This document shows positions 46,738 through 59,066 of a stretch of 64,000 bases of DNA, piece by piece (positions within the stretch are counted from its first letter, which is position 1; every line of letters starts with the position of its first letter). A model generated the notes under the pieces. It was not told where the DNA came from. It worked only from the letters and a program-made list of their open reading frames with translations, and did not search any database. Both the position numbers and the translations under genes were made by a program. Source of the stretch: Lutjanus erythropterus (taxonomy: Eukaryota > Chordata > Actinopteri > Lutjaniformes > Lutjanidae); assembly GCA_020091685.1 (NCBI GenBank), contig CM034591.1, positions 12,658,833 to 12,722,832 on the forward strand, written 5' to 3'.

Positions 46738-49700
46738 AAAAATAATAACAGCATTACTATTTTGGCTAATCCCATCAGCATCGGAGCCAGGAGACTGCAC
46801 TGAGGACGAAAGTTTAGCTGCAGCAGCCGTTTTGCAAAAGCAGTGAAACACACTCCACTGTTTCAGATTTTAAGAGTGCTGTATTTGTTACCCCCTATAC
46901 AAGCAACTACTTTTTTACATATATTGAATTTAGCCTCAGTTATGTTAGTTTTAGCTCAGTCAGCCCACATTGTTGAACATTTAGCCCCATCAGCCACAAA
47001 TGTAAACACAGTTAGGGAACATCAAATGTATCTAATGCTGGCAGCTTCATCATCACTTGGGTACAGTTAGGACTTTGAAAATGACCGACAGAGACACTGT
47101 TTGTCCAGGAGTTTATCAGTATTTCCGTACTGACCAATCAGGAATCTGTAAAAATTTAGTACTGGCCTTCAATAACCATCTGTAGTCAGGAAGACATGCT
47201 TTTAATCCATGTCACTGTGTTGCTTTTAAGCTTAGGAAAACTATCAAAAAGATGAATCAATAACTAAAATAATTATCTGTTGTAGTCCTTGAAAGAAGTC
47301 ATTTAATGGAGGATGTGGGGGGACAGATGGTAAAACATTAGACTTAGTCTTTTCATGGGGACCTTTTTTTTTTAATAACTGAATTCAAAACATTTTTTTT
47401 CTTAATTTTTGAGACTTTTTGGTTTACAGAAATATTTCATCATCATGGACCAGTAACAATCAAAAAATGTTTAAAGTGCACAAACCTCAGCTTGTGAGTA
47501 CATTCCAGCAGTGGTGCAACTCACACAGGGGAACATATTCCACACATACACACACCTCCCACTCTCTCTGGAAAAGCCATCAGACTTCTCTTTTTCTTAC
47601 AAAAGGAGGGGGGCGGTGAAGGAAGAGAACCAAGAATAGAGTGTGAGAGAAAAGCAAGTCTGACTGTGGCCCACAGGTGATATCATAGGGCTGGAGTGTG
47701 CTGGGACCAGTGAAGGAGGGCCTTAACTGAAACAAGAAACCAGCAGACGGGCGACCGACCTGCTAGGCTAGACGACAAATAACATAGTCTGGACCCAGAA
47801 AACTGCAGGGACGATGGAGGACTGGGAACCATTAGTTTTACTGCTAATAGTCAATGAGATGGCCAGCCTGTTTCTCTCTTTCTGAATCGAAATGATGAAT
47901 GACTGAAAATATTCCAGATGCAAGTCATCAATAAATTTCTCTCCACAGCCTTTTTCCTACAGTAGGGCAGAGCGTAGGCGGGTCTACCATTCCAGTGAAT
48001 GAATGTTTATTCATTCTTTTAAACAGACAGTCAGACACATAGCATCCACAAGCTGAAATTTTTACAATCGAAAAAAAAAAGAAAAAAAGCCTGCAGTATG
48101 TTTGAGTACTGAGTATGATTCCAAAAACAGCCAGTATTAATTTGATATGACAAACTTCACTGATAACTACAAATGAAGATTTCGATATTGTCATTTAAGC
48201 TCAAATTGTGGCACATATGTTACTTTACATCACTTTTCCATGTTTGATAATCAACCTTTCCTAGTTATACTGTAAAGTCGTTTGTTCAGTGACTTTGACA
48301 AATGTTAAACCTGTGGTTAGTCCCACAGCTCACATCAACAGTTGAGTGTTAACAATTATTTTTCTGAGCTGATAGCCAGAGATATGATAAACTGTCCAAA
48401 AAAATGAGATATGTGAGCTCAGATGTGGCCAGAAGTAAAAATAAAATGTGGCAAGCGTCTGCTGTCCAAAATGAGACAAAAGGAAAGCAGGTTAGCAAAA
48501 ATTATTTGACATATTGCCTCAGTTTTCCCCCATCCTTACTAAGTTACTTTCTATGGACAAGCATAAAGGTCTCACTTGCAATACAAGGAGACGGCAGTTT
48601 GTGATCCATGCATTCATTCCCATTCTTTTCTAAAGTGATTCTCTATTGAGCACTACAGGGCAGCCCAGTATCACTGCAATCTGTAAAACAGTCACGAAAT
48701 ATCATTTAGAGATTCATGTACATGGACATGAATAGTCAATATTTTTCTTGACCGTCAGCAAGACTTTCAAAATAATAAAGACAAATGTAGTATAAAGAGC
48801 GAGAAAGCCCTGCTGAGTGTCACAGAAAAAATGGGAAATTTGTGACCCTGTCAACAAATGTAATAGGCGAGATGAAATTTCAAACTGCCATGAGACAGTG
48901 CTGTGTTGGGGGACTGGAGCCCATTGCACCATGCGGTGGATGTGAAGATCCTGGTATTTTATTTAACAAAAGAAGCCAAAGTTCTTAAATATTAAATGTG
49001 GTCTAAACATAGATGGCCATACGAGAAACAAAATACCCTTTAAATTGCAAAAATGTTGATTTAAGTCAAGAACTATTGCATCAAAGAACAATTTTATCAC
49101 AAATCCAATTATGAGCTGATAACCAGTCCAACACTGGACCGCTCAACAGTATTTTACTGGGCAAACATATAAAGACAAACACGTTCACTGTCACGTTCAC
49201 TTATTCCAAACAATTTTGAGTTTCCAAATGACCTAACCTACATGTTTCTGAACTGAGGGAAGAAACCGGAGCACCGGGTGTTCCCAGCAGTCCAGGAAAA
49301 ACAACACCAGTACTTATACTTATACATACTTGTACTTACATACATAAGGATGAATATTTGATGACAGGATACATTACAACTGTGAAATGCTACGCCAATC
49401 ATGACAAACTCAGGATGAGGTCATACTCTTCATTGGGGTCCCTTGTGTTGCTATATTGGGCGTCCTTGACAGTGAAGTGTCTGGGGAGCTCTTAGCTAGA
49501 CTTAAGTTTCTGGTTCTTCTCCTTTGGCTAAAGTGGCGCCCTCGTTGTAAGAGCAGAGTCAAAGATGAATGTTTCAAACAACCTAATAAAATAAATGATC
49601 AGCAGATGATTTTTGGCAACAAGGATCAGACAAAAATTCATGTCTATGATGTTTTTCGTGAGTCATGGACCACTATGGTTTCTTGTATCTTCAACAACAT

Positions 49701-49860
49701 CCGCCAAACTTCTACCATCCTTCTCAGCCACCGAATGCTCTCTTTCTGTATTTTAAGACTCTCACATGTACTCGTGGCTTAAAACTAATCTCCCCCTGTC
49801 CGTTTAAAGCCCTGCTCCTTCACGTCAAGTTGTTTTCCCGCACACATCCAGCTGTAGTCC

Positions 49861-49905
49861 AGCAGCGGTAGCAGCAGCAGCAGCGGTGGTGGTGGTGGTG
49901 GTAGT
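49861..49905 (+). repeat. (AGC)n/(GGT)n triplet repeat
   Basis: Imperfect AGC units followed by GGT units. A TG run lies at 49968-49986 and an interrupted CA run at about 50153-50220. Confidence 0.85.
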
Positions 49906-50403
49906 GGCCAGTGGAGCACAAAGGCAGGCTTGTTGTCTGGTGAATGTGTCTGTGTGCATGTGACTGAGTGTGTGTGTGTGTGTGTTGTGCACGTGCACTC
50001 CCCCGCAGATAGTGAGAAGGCCAGGGCCAAGTCGAGGCAGAGCTGTCTCTCTAACCCCCTCCACCCCTAATGCAAGCCGAAAACCAAACAGCAGCCCACG
50101 CCCTCCTCAAGGCCCCAGCAGGCAGAAAGAGCATTCCTCTGAGCTGACTAACCACACACACACAAACACTCATGTACACACACACATGCACACACACACA
50201 CACACACACGCACACACACAGAAATGTATGATGTATGACGACATAAAATCCATTTGATATTAGTTCACTAATCCCCTTAATTAACTGGCCTGAATGAGGT
50301 AGTCACGGTTATTGACAATATAATGATGATATGGTTCACATAAGCCATTGTTCCACCCAAAGTATCATGGACTTTTAGTTGCAGGAACTTCTTTTCAAGG
50401 CAG

Positions 50404-50885
50404 GGCTCAACATTAAGGATTGGCAGCTAACCCGGCGCCAATAAAATGCCATGTTGCGTGAGTAAATGTGGAAACTCACTTGTCCGAGGTAAAACATTTT
50501 GATAACTGATATATCATTACACCATTTTTTCATGCAAAATGGGAGAAAATGCTGTTTTCAGCCTCTCATATGTGGAGATTCCCTGCTTTCCTACAGTTAT
50601 TATGATATTAAATTGATTATTTTTGCAGTTTAGACTAACAAAAAGGTCATTTAACGATATCACCTTGGGCTTTGAAAAAACTGAAAGGAAAATTTTTCAA
50701 TATTTTCTGACATTTTGTTGATGTTGCAGCCCTAGATTAAACATGACAGTTAACTTTAGTGTTGATTGTTATTTGATAACCACAAATTAATTTGTACAGG
50801 GGCAAGTAAAAATAGACTTCGGACAAGCAGATTTCTGACTGACTAGCCTGTCTGGACAAGTGAAAAGAAACATTAATGTTAAACC
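50404..50885. mobile_element. GGGCTCAACATTAA-type MITE interrupted by another MITE
   Basis: Left end AGGGCTCAACATTAAGGATT; right part GGGGCAAGTAAAAATAGACT and CTAGCCTGTCTGGACAAGTG, a known fish repeat pair. Between them at about 50541-50735 is a hAT-like MITE with CTCATATGTGGAGATTCCCT, ending GATGTTGCAGCCCTAG. Confidence 0.5.
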
Positions 50886-52136
50886 TTGCAAAGACGTAAA
50901 ATGTTCCCTCAGTCCATTGTCTGTGTTTCCATTGTCGTTTAAAGACTCATGAAGATTGGAGAAATCAATGTTTTTACACATCATTTTTGTGTGTGACTAT
51001 TTAACGAACGAAATGGAGTCAAAACGTGTGAAAGAACACTGAACAAAAAACTGAATATGAAATAAATTTCTGCAAAGTATTGAACAAATCAGGTACAAGC
51101 CCAACCCCCAATGCTCCAGTACCTCTGTAAGGTACAGAGGTACCCCTGAACAGGGAGTTTCTGGGGGCTAAAATAAGTTTCTCCAAAAGTTCCTTGTCCC
51201 AGCAGTGGAACTTTGGATATATAGAAAATCACATAAAATCATGTAAAGAAAAATCTACACCAGGAGCTAACCAAATGAAACTGAGCTACATTTCAAATAG
51301 TTCAAAATTATTTCAATTAAAACCGTGTCCATCAAATGTTTCATACCTGATTTTGTCAAGTCTTTAGATAAAGTGTAGCTGTTATTCATTTACACAACAG
51401 AAATATCAGCAATAAAAATATAAAAAATATTATTATACCATAACTATATGTCTGCACATTAGAGCAGTAAACAATTAGGCCTAAAGTGAATTACTGCCCA
51501 GCAGGAGCAGCCAGGTGAAGCCACTGAGCTTTGACTCCCTCTGTGTTTTTTAGGTCAAGACTCTTTGGTTACAACAAGGTAAACACCATAACACACAGGT
51601 ACTGTAGACGTCGAGCACACAAACACGTAGCGTATCCTGACTCACAGCAGTATCCCCTTTCTATTAAGCAAATTAAACAATGACAGGAATCCTGAACTCA
51701 TTACCATCGTCAGATCAAGAAACCACATGCATGCAGACAGACAACACACATAAACTCTGTGTGACCTGTTTTGTAACGCGTCCCTGTCGAACAATGCTGT
51801 CTCAGATGACTCAGGTGTGATACTTGACATGAAAGCTGTCTAAGTGAGTGAGAGTATGTGTGCGTGTCCTTGCGTAAAAAAGGAGATGGTAGACTTTTGG
51901 CCACACTGAAGCATAATTAAGGTATCAGTAAAGATCTCCAGTACAAAGAAAACCTGTAATGATTCTTGAGGTGTCAGTTCAAGTACTTTGATTGTTATTT
52001 TTCATATGTAATTTTGCTAATCAAAATATTTTATGAACTTTTAATTAATATTGTCAAAGGTATTAAATTATTTCTAGTAAGCTGTTAAAAAAGAGACTTT
52101 TAGCAAGATGTGATTCTGTTTCTAAATAATCTGGAG

Positions 52137-52210
52137 CTGCAGCATTAATCTATTGTTCTACGGACAGAAAATCAATCAGCAACTTTTTCATAATCGATTA
52201 ATCCAGGGGT
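52137..52210. mobile_element. hAT-like MITE fragment
   Basis: Short piece with GCAGCATTAATCTATTG, ACGGACAGAAAATCAATCAG and ATAATCGATTAATCC. A second, longer fragment with similar phrases continues from about 52500 to 52945. Confidence 0.45.
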
Positions 52211-52713
52211 TTTCAAAGTGGGAGGTGAGTCTTCCCAGGAGGGCTGCAGAAGAGGCTCTGTGAATATTACATTATTCATCATTATTCATTATTTAGTTAT
52301 CAAAAGGAGATCACAGAGAATAGCCTAAATGTGTGCAATTTGGTTAAACAGATAGTTCAGAGCTGTTTTGGGGGATTTTACTGTTTCTTCCCCACATTCC
52401 CACAGTCAGAAATTACCTATTAAGGACCTTTTAATGTATTTGTAGTCTAGGTTATTTTACATGTCCATGGGATTAAAGAGCTCAATCAAGAGCCCGTATC
52501 AGGGTATCCAGGAATTAAGTGAAACTTAAGAAAATGTGAGAATTTGCTGCTTTTCCATGTCTTAACTTTATAATACATTAAAAATCTTGGAATCTCACAT
52601 TGGACACTAAAATTGTTGTTACAGGCACTTTTCACAGTTTTCTAATGTTTTTTAAATCATGCAATTAATCATTTAAGAAAGTAATGAGCAGATTAATAGA
52701 TTATGAAAATAAT

Positions 52714-52803
52714 CATCTTTCGCTCGATGTCAGCTGGGATCAGCTCCAGCCCCCTATGACACTACAAAGGATAAGTCGTTATAGATAATGGATGGATGGA
52801 TGG
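52714..52803 (+). mobile_element. LINE/SINE 3' tail with (ATGG)n
   Basis: GATGTCAGCTGGGATCAGCT, then CCAGCCCCCTATGACACTAC and a GATAATGGATGGATGGATGG tail, the well-known end of a fish retroposon. The direct repeat AAAATAAT flanks it (52706-52713 and 52804-52811), and MITE sequence lies on both sides. Confidence 0.65.
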
Positions 52804-53598
52804 AAAATAATTGTTACAAAATTTACTCTGTAAACAAAATAATTTTGGGTTGCTGACATTTTATAGAACAAACAACTAATTTACTAATCAAGAAAATGAT
52901 CGACAGATTAATCAATAATGAAAATAATCATTAGTTGCAGCCCTGCTAGCAGCATCCTGCCTTTGTTAACTGGTGTTGAGAGATGCAACTACATGTTTGG
53001 TACATTATGACAATAAATGATTTGCCATGACGGTGTTTACCTCCAGCTTTTAATATGAAGCTTTGGTTCAGCTTGAAATCCACTGCAAACCAACCCTGCA
53101 CCCAAACCTGGATTTAACCTGGGCAGGTGTTGCTTAAAGTTAAATCTCTGTGGCTGTATAGTCATCACCCTCAATCACTGGCTTTGCTCTTCACCATGCG
53201 TGTCCATTCTCACCGACTGGAAAGCGAATTTGTTGTTTCAGCATTTCAGTTGCGGCGTCATTCGACAAACTTTGACCACCGCACGAAAACAACAGCGTCA
53301 AATATGATGACTAACAAATGATTTAAGAGACATAATGGTAATACAATCATAACTAGGAAGCACAAATAAGCATTAACACAAATATATACACAAAAACACG
53401 CAATTCAGGCAAACAAGATGCACTGATAAAGACAGGATGCACAGACCTGTGCTGCAGCTTCACTGTGCTAAAAGACAGGATGTGTAGGACAGCTATGCAT
53501 ACTTAATGTACAGTACGTATGTGCTGCATTCAAACAGGTGGAGTATGAAGCAATGCAGCTATACATATCTATAATATCTCCTTCACACAGTAGCTGCA

Positions 53599-53611
53599 GT
53601 GTGTGTGTGTG

Positions 53612-53660
<49 letters not shown>
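53599..53660 (+). repeat. (GT)n microsatellite ending in GCGCGC
   Basis: About 25 GT units with one GCAT break, then GCGCGCGTGT. Alternating purine-pyrimidine throughout makes it a strong Z-DNA candidate. Confidence 0.95.
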
Positions 53661-54164
53661 CTTTAATGGAGTTTGTCCTCCAGACACATGCAGACACTCT
53701 TCTTTTGATGCTGAACTGCTGTCTAGCTGGAAAACAAACCAGTTCTATCTCAGCTATTAGTGTGTTTCTTTTTTCAGCATGCAAACCACAGTAACCACAG
53801 TCTCTGTCTGATAAGCTTCAGAATCCAAACACACTGCTGCCTCTTGCCAAACATTCTGTCTCCTTCTCTTCCTTCATCTAAACCCTTGGCTTTCTGCTTT
53901 GCCTCTCTCTTTCAAATTCTGATCCCCTCAAATTGCAATCGCTTTTTTCACCTCGGTTGCTTTCACCCTTTTTTAGTCTGTGTTGTTTTGTCTAACATTT
54001 GTGTGTCTTCCTCCCTTATTAAAGCATGCTCTCCCACTATGAAGGCAAGCCCTCCCCTCCAGCACCAGACACAACACTGGGAATCCCCAACTCCTCTTCA
54101 TCCCTCTGTATTCCCTCTCTATCTCTTTGTTTTACTGCTGTCCTTCTTTCAGACCTTACAGTAT

Positions 54165-54385
54165 GAACTGGCTCATGAAACCTTGATCCAATCCATCAGT
54201 AGTTTCAGTCAATTTCCAAACAAAAATGTCATTTTTTGTCATTTATGATAATAAATGAAGAGTCCTTGGGTTTTGGACTGTTGGATGGACAAAAGAAGCA
54301 AATTGACGGCGTCACTTTGGGCTCCGAAAATAAAATAATCTGTAGATGAATCGATAATAAAAATGACTGTTACTTGCAGCCCTAG
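54165..54385. mobile_element. hAT-like MITE, 5'-truncated
   Basis: Has GGACTGTTGGATGGACAAAA, CGTCACTTTGGGCTCCGAAA and the end phrase TACTTGCAGCCCTAG. The start is degraded. Confidence 0.55.
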
Positions 54386-54430
54386 TTGTTGTTAATGTAT
54401 CAACCGCATGGGATAAGAAAGAGCTGAGAT

Positions 54431-54729
54431 TAGGGCTGAATTGATAAGCCAACTAATTGATTAATCTACCAATATAATAATAATCAGCAACTATCAGTCA
54501 ACAAATTCTTTGTGAAAAAAACAGCAAATCAGTCTCTCAAATATGGACATTTTCTGTTTTGGACTGACAAAATCAAACATTTAAAGACATCATCTTGGAC
54601 TTTGAGAGACGGGCATGGACATTTTTCACTATTTTCTGATATTTTATTGACCAAACGATTAATAGATTAAGGTGGAAAATAATCTGCGGATTAATCGATA
54701 ATGAAAATGTTTGTTAGTTACAACCCTAG
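54431..54729. mobile_element. hAT-like MITE, full length
   Basis: Starts TAGGGCTGAATTGATAAGCC and ends TTTGTTAGTTACAACCCTAG, inverted ends, with GACCAAACGATTAATAGATT inside. It is 299 bp and lies 45 bp from the previous copy, in the same orientation. Confidence 0.7.
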
Positions 54730-55139
54730 CCAAGATGACACCTGAGTTTCTGTAACGAGACAAAATAAATACTTTAATAAAAACATGTTTTTTTGCACAG
54801 TTTTGATTTGATTTAAATTACTATTACTATAACTATTTGAAAACTCAAATTTTCTGTTTTGGGGTGAGACCCATCCCAAATAGGTTTTACTCCAAGTCTG
54901 ACACAACTGTGTTTTGGTGTGAAATGATGACCTCATGTTGCTATAATTAGAAAAAGTTAAAGTAAATCTATAGGCTTCTGACTTCTATTTCTTTCAGTCA
55001 TAAATTATGCTGTTCTGGACCACAAAGTCACCTCTACATGACTGTGGTTTAGGCACATTATTTTTTATGGGTGGACTAAATCAACAAAAGAAATCCTCTT
55101 AATTGTCAGCAATATCATCCATGAATGTCAGCAACCCCA

Positions 55140-55460
55140 GTGAGCAGTGACATGTATCACATTGTCCTGTAAATGGCCTGCGAAAAGGGTGTCTCTGCTC
55201 CCTCCCTTCCTTCCTTCCCATCGCCCTCATTCTCAATTTATCACATCTTTTATTTCTGAGCCTGGGACTCCTTCACTCCCTCCTTCCTGCCCTGACATGC
55301 AGCCGTGTGAATCAGACTGTAGTCTTCCTGCCAGGAGGGATGTGTGCGGACAAGACGAAAGCACTCCCCTGCACTGGCCCGAACTCAGAGAAAGTTAAGG
55401 TAGGTAGAAGTGAGGAATCTGCTCCCCCAGGCCCTGTGAAAAGACACAACACACTCATAC
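55140..55460. other. unique block in intron 1 with polypyrimidine tract
   Basis: Contains CCCTTCCTTCCTTCCCATCG and two overlapping plus-strand frames without recognisable domains. The surroundings are MITE-rich, and this stretch is not. Regulatory function is conjecture. Confidence 0.15.
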
Positions 55461-56044
55461 ACGCAACACACACCTTGGATGGTGGTGTTCCCCCACTAAA
55501 TATTACATTATTTTACTGCTCTAAGCTCCCATGCAACGCTCTTAACTCTTAAACCACTGTTCAGTCACATACCTGTAACGTCAGTGGGCTCTTCTTTCTG
55601 TTAGGGGCTGTTTGGCTTCCAGACATAGCTCTGTTAAAAAGTCGCCTCTGTTCAAACATGACAGGACCGTTACAGACAGGTACAAAATGTTTGTGTAATA
55701 ATTTCCATTTGACACGCAAGACCAGACAGTGTAAGACTGTTTACCTGTTATCCCCTCCTAATTTCAATGTCAGACTAATTTCCATACATTGGTACAGAAG
55801 TAGTGTAGCCAGGGTTCCTACACGTTCTCATAGATAGAATTTCAAAAGTTTTTCATGACTTTCCAGGCCCCGGAAACATGATTTTGAAATTCAATGACTG
55901 ACCAGGTTTTCCATGAGTCTCTCTTTACAGTCACATCTGCCACTTCAATCTGATGTCCATGATCAAGGTGCTCCATTTACAAAACACTTCACACCATTTA
56001 CTGCTTCTTAGTTGCTCATGATTAGTTTACACAGCACAGGTGCC

Positions 56045-56355
56045 GAAACTATTGAGTAGTTGAACAAACATGTGAATCAATTATTTCTTTCATTTATTAA
56101 GCAAAAATGCCAAAGATTTGATGGTTCCAGCTTTTCAAATGTGAAGATTTTCTCTTATCATTTGCTTTACATCTTTCTAAATTGAAAATATTTAGGACTG
56201 TTGGGTGAACAAAACAAATTCTGTTCTGGGAACTTGTGGAGTGGAATTTTCACTATTCAACTCTAACGTGAACATTTTTAACTTAATTTAATGGTTAGCG
56301 GAGTAATCCAAAAAATTAATGCGCAAATCAATCAATAACGAAAGTTATCGACATA
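56045..56355. mobile_element. hAT-like MITE, degenerate
   Basis: Has GGTTCCAGCTTTTCAAATGT and ACTGTTGGGTGAACAAAACA, then CAAATCAATCAATAACGAAA. Both ends are weak. A partial AGGGTTCCTACACGTTC repeat is at 55810-55920. Confidence 0.5.
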
Positions 56356-56933
56356 CACAGTAATGTGACAATGTGACTGTGAAATCGGCAAAGTATTTAC
56401 AGGAAACACCGCGTGTCTGAAAGGGGTTTTACGTAAGTCTGCTTTAGTCGTCTGCCTGCTAATTACAATAAGCATAATGCATGGTGAAAGCCAGTGTTAG
56501 TACTGCTATCACTCATTACATCAGAAAATTAATAATCTACAGTTTTTCAGTGAAGACACATTTTTGCACATCTGCAATGGCACAAAGCCACAGTGTCAGG
56601 GTTTCCTCACATATTAACCTAGATTTGGTGCCCTGCCCAGTTAAATTAAAGAAGCAGCCAAGTAGTGCTGTGATGCACTTGGCTAATTAACTGTGCCTGA
56701 CACAGACAGAACATATGACCGGTCTCCTTTGGATAAACAATTAAGTTTTCTTGTCTTTGCAAAATTAAGAAGTGAGCCCTGTGGAGCCTATGTCAGAAGT
56801 GTATAATTTAAAAAACAGACCCACTAGGCTATTTTATGTTGAATGAGGAAGTGGCCGATTTAGAAACTTGCCATCGTTACACCATCAGCAACAGCACCTG
56901 TAGTGTGCAACACTGACAGTCAAATAAAAAAAG

Positions 56934-57510
56934 GTATATCCTGCAGTAGTAAGTTGGTCAATGCTAAATTATACAACAAAATTAAAAGAGTTTTCTGATC
57001 TGATACTCTTATGAACAGGAGGAAATCAAATGTCTCCTCCAAAACAGTTACAAATCACTAGAGCTGCAAGGATTAGTCAGTTATTAGCCAACTATTTCGA
57101 TAATCGTTTCACTTTGAGTCATCTTTTAAGAAAAAAGCCTCTCATATGTTAATATTTTCTGGTTTCACTGCTCCTCTATGACAGTAAACTGAATATCTTT
57201 ATGTTGTGGACATCGCTTTGGGCTTTTTAAAACATTTTAGGGCATTTTATAGACCAAACAACTAATTGATTAATCTAAAAAAGTAACTGACAGTTGAACT
57301 AATAATGAAAATAATTATGAGTTACAGCCCCAAAATATACATCTTGCAGTAGGAAGCTGGTCAGTGCTTGACTAAACAGTCAATATCTCGTCTAAATTAA
57401 GACAAAATATGCTGTTTCCAATTGTTCAATCAAATCAAAGAGTTTTCTGATCTGACACCATTACAAGGCGGGACGAAATCAAATGTTAGTGCCCCCAAAA
57501 CAGTTAAAAA
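56934..57510 (+). repeat. local direct duplication flanking a hAT-like MITE
   Basis: Copy A (56934-57057) and copy B (57334-57510) share GTATATCCTGCAGTAGTAAG/ATATACATCTTGCAGTAGGA, GAGTTTTCTGATCTGA, and GAAATCAAATGT with CAAAACAGTTA. Copy B has about 50 extra bases in its first half. Confidence 0.6.
57059..57330. mobile_element. hAT-like MITE, near full length
   Basis: Starts TAGAGCTGCAAGGATTAGTC, has ACAGTAAACTGAATATCTTT and CAAACAACTAATTGATTAAT, and ends ATTATGAGTTACAGCCC. It sits between two copies of a local direct repeat (56934-57057 and 57334-57510). Confidence 0.7.
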
Positions 57511-57574
57511 TAACTTTTGCAAATATAAAACCGTGTCCTGATCTGAAACCGCTAAGGTTTATGCATGTTTAAGC

Positions 57575-57715
57575 ACGAAAATGACTTAGTTAGGGTTAGG
57601 GAAAGGTCATGGTGTGGTTAATGTTAGGGAAACATTGTGGCTTGGCTTGCAATAACTACTTCCTTAGGTTTAGGGGACCTTCGTCGTCTTGGTTTAGGTT
57701 AGAGAGCAATCATGG
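57575..57715 (+). repeat. TTAGGG-like degenerate repeat
   Basis: Phrases TTAGTTAGGGTTAGGGAAAG, TTAATGTTAGGGAAACATTG and CCTTAGGTTTAGGGGACC recur within 140 bp. It looks like a decayed tandem unit of about 50-60 bp with telomere-like cores, a type seen elsewhere in fish genomes, and not a true telomere. Confidence 0.5.
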
Positions 57716-58710
57716 CCTTTGCTAAAAGAAGCTGACATGGGATGTTGGTATGAAAGAGGAACCAAATAGCAGCCTCGCAAGTCTGATTTTTTGTTGACCC
57801 AACCAACCAACCTGACCTCCTCCCTCTGCTGCTGACCTGTCTCCGCCTTGACAAGAGTCAAGGCCTTTGTCACGTCACTGTTGAAGTATTTAGTTACTGG
57901 GCAGCTACCGCATAACCACCTGAGCTATTTACCAACCCACAGGTCTGACAAAATCAGACTTTTGTTGTTGTTCTGTTTGTTAGTCATCCTTTCACATTCA
58001 AACTTTGCAGGCTACCACACTTCACATCCACCCCTCAACCATCGGAAACCGGTAGACTCTCATGGCTTGACGCACTTTACACACCAATGTTTGTGACTAA
58101 CCCCAGTTTACAGCTCATAGAAGGAGTGTGTTTTAAAAGGAGAACAGGGAGAAAAAAAGGGAGGGAGGGTAGGTCAATACCACAATGCCACAATTGCTTG
58201 TTGTGAGTGACTAAAGCTTGACTTGGACTGGAGCCTGAACATTCACTTTACTTATTGCTCCTCAAAAAAGTCAAAACAAAACCACAGTGACCCGAAAGGC
58301 AAGTAAAGCAGTACTCTGCCCAAGTGATAGGCAAACCTGATATACTGTAAAAACCCTTTGTTTCCAACTTTAAATAGGAATGTAAGTCAAAGTGAGTGTG
58401 ACTGATGTTCTTTCATGGGATGTGGTCTTTATCTCCAGTGTAAACACAGGGGGAGATACACACACACACACACCGCCCACATTAACCACCCACACACAAC
58501 CCAACCCCAAAAATAGCTGTGTCTCGACCAAACTCACCCAGTTGTGATACGGTGGCTTCCAACTAGAGATAGTCATGTTATTTTAACTGTCACAGCCCCT
58601 TAAAATAAGACAGCTAGCTTCCTCTGAGGTCCTAAGCATCTCATTCTTACCACATGGCGAGATTAACAGCCATGAGCTGGGCTCGATAAACGAAACTTAC
58701 GGGAAGGAGT

Positions 58711-59066
58711 GGAGGTGTCACAATTCTCCACATCTGACGATTCAATTTGAGTTTTAATTTTTAAGGTCACGATTTGATCAAATTTTTTGATTTAAACATC
58801 TATTTTTTTTTTTAGCATTGATGGCTTTGTTAGACTATCGACTCTTGATTTGTGAAAATCAACAGATATTTGATTTTATGCCCTGAAAACTGTCATCATC
58901 TAATCTGTGATTAAACAGTAAGCAGTCAGCTCGGCTGTGTCGTATTTGAAGTGCAGATTTTTCTTTTTCTTCGGACATGGATGCCCCAAGTAGGCAGGGC
59001 TGGAGAGAAATTGAGGTTGATTATTTTGATTGACTTTTCATTTAATATTTAAATTGTGACATCCCT
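58711..59066. mobile_element. MITE with GGAGGTGTCACAATT ends
   Basis: The left end GGAGGTGTCACAATT and the right end AATTGTGACATCCC are inverted copies with one indel. The interior has TTAGACTATCGACTCTTGAT, shared with the intron 7 copy. About 356 bp. Confidence 0.65.

Noticed and set aside
53760..54248. Plus-strand open frame of 162 codons
   Set aside because: Phe/Ser/Leu/Pro-rich with no domain, no splice context, and its end runs into a hAT-like MITE. Typical of pyrimidine-rich non-coding DNA.
57575..57715. True telomeric or subtelomeric array
   Set aside because: The TTAGGG cores are few, spaced and degenerate, and the site lies inside a gene.
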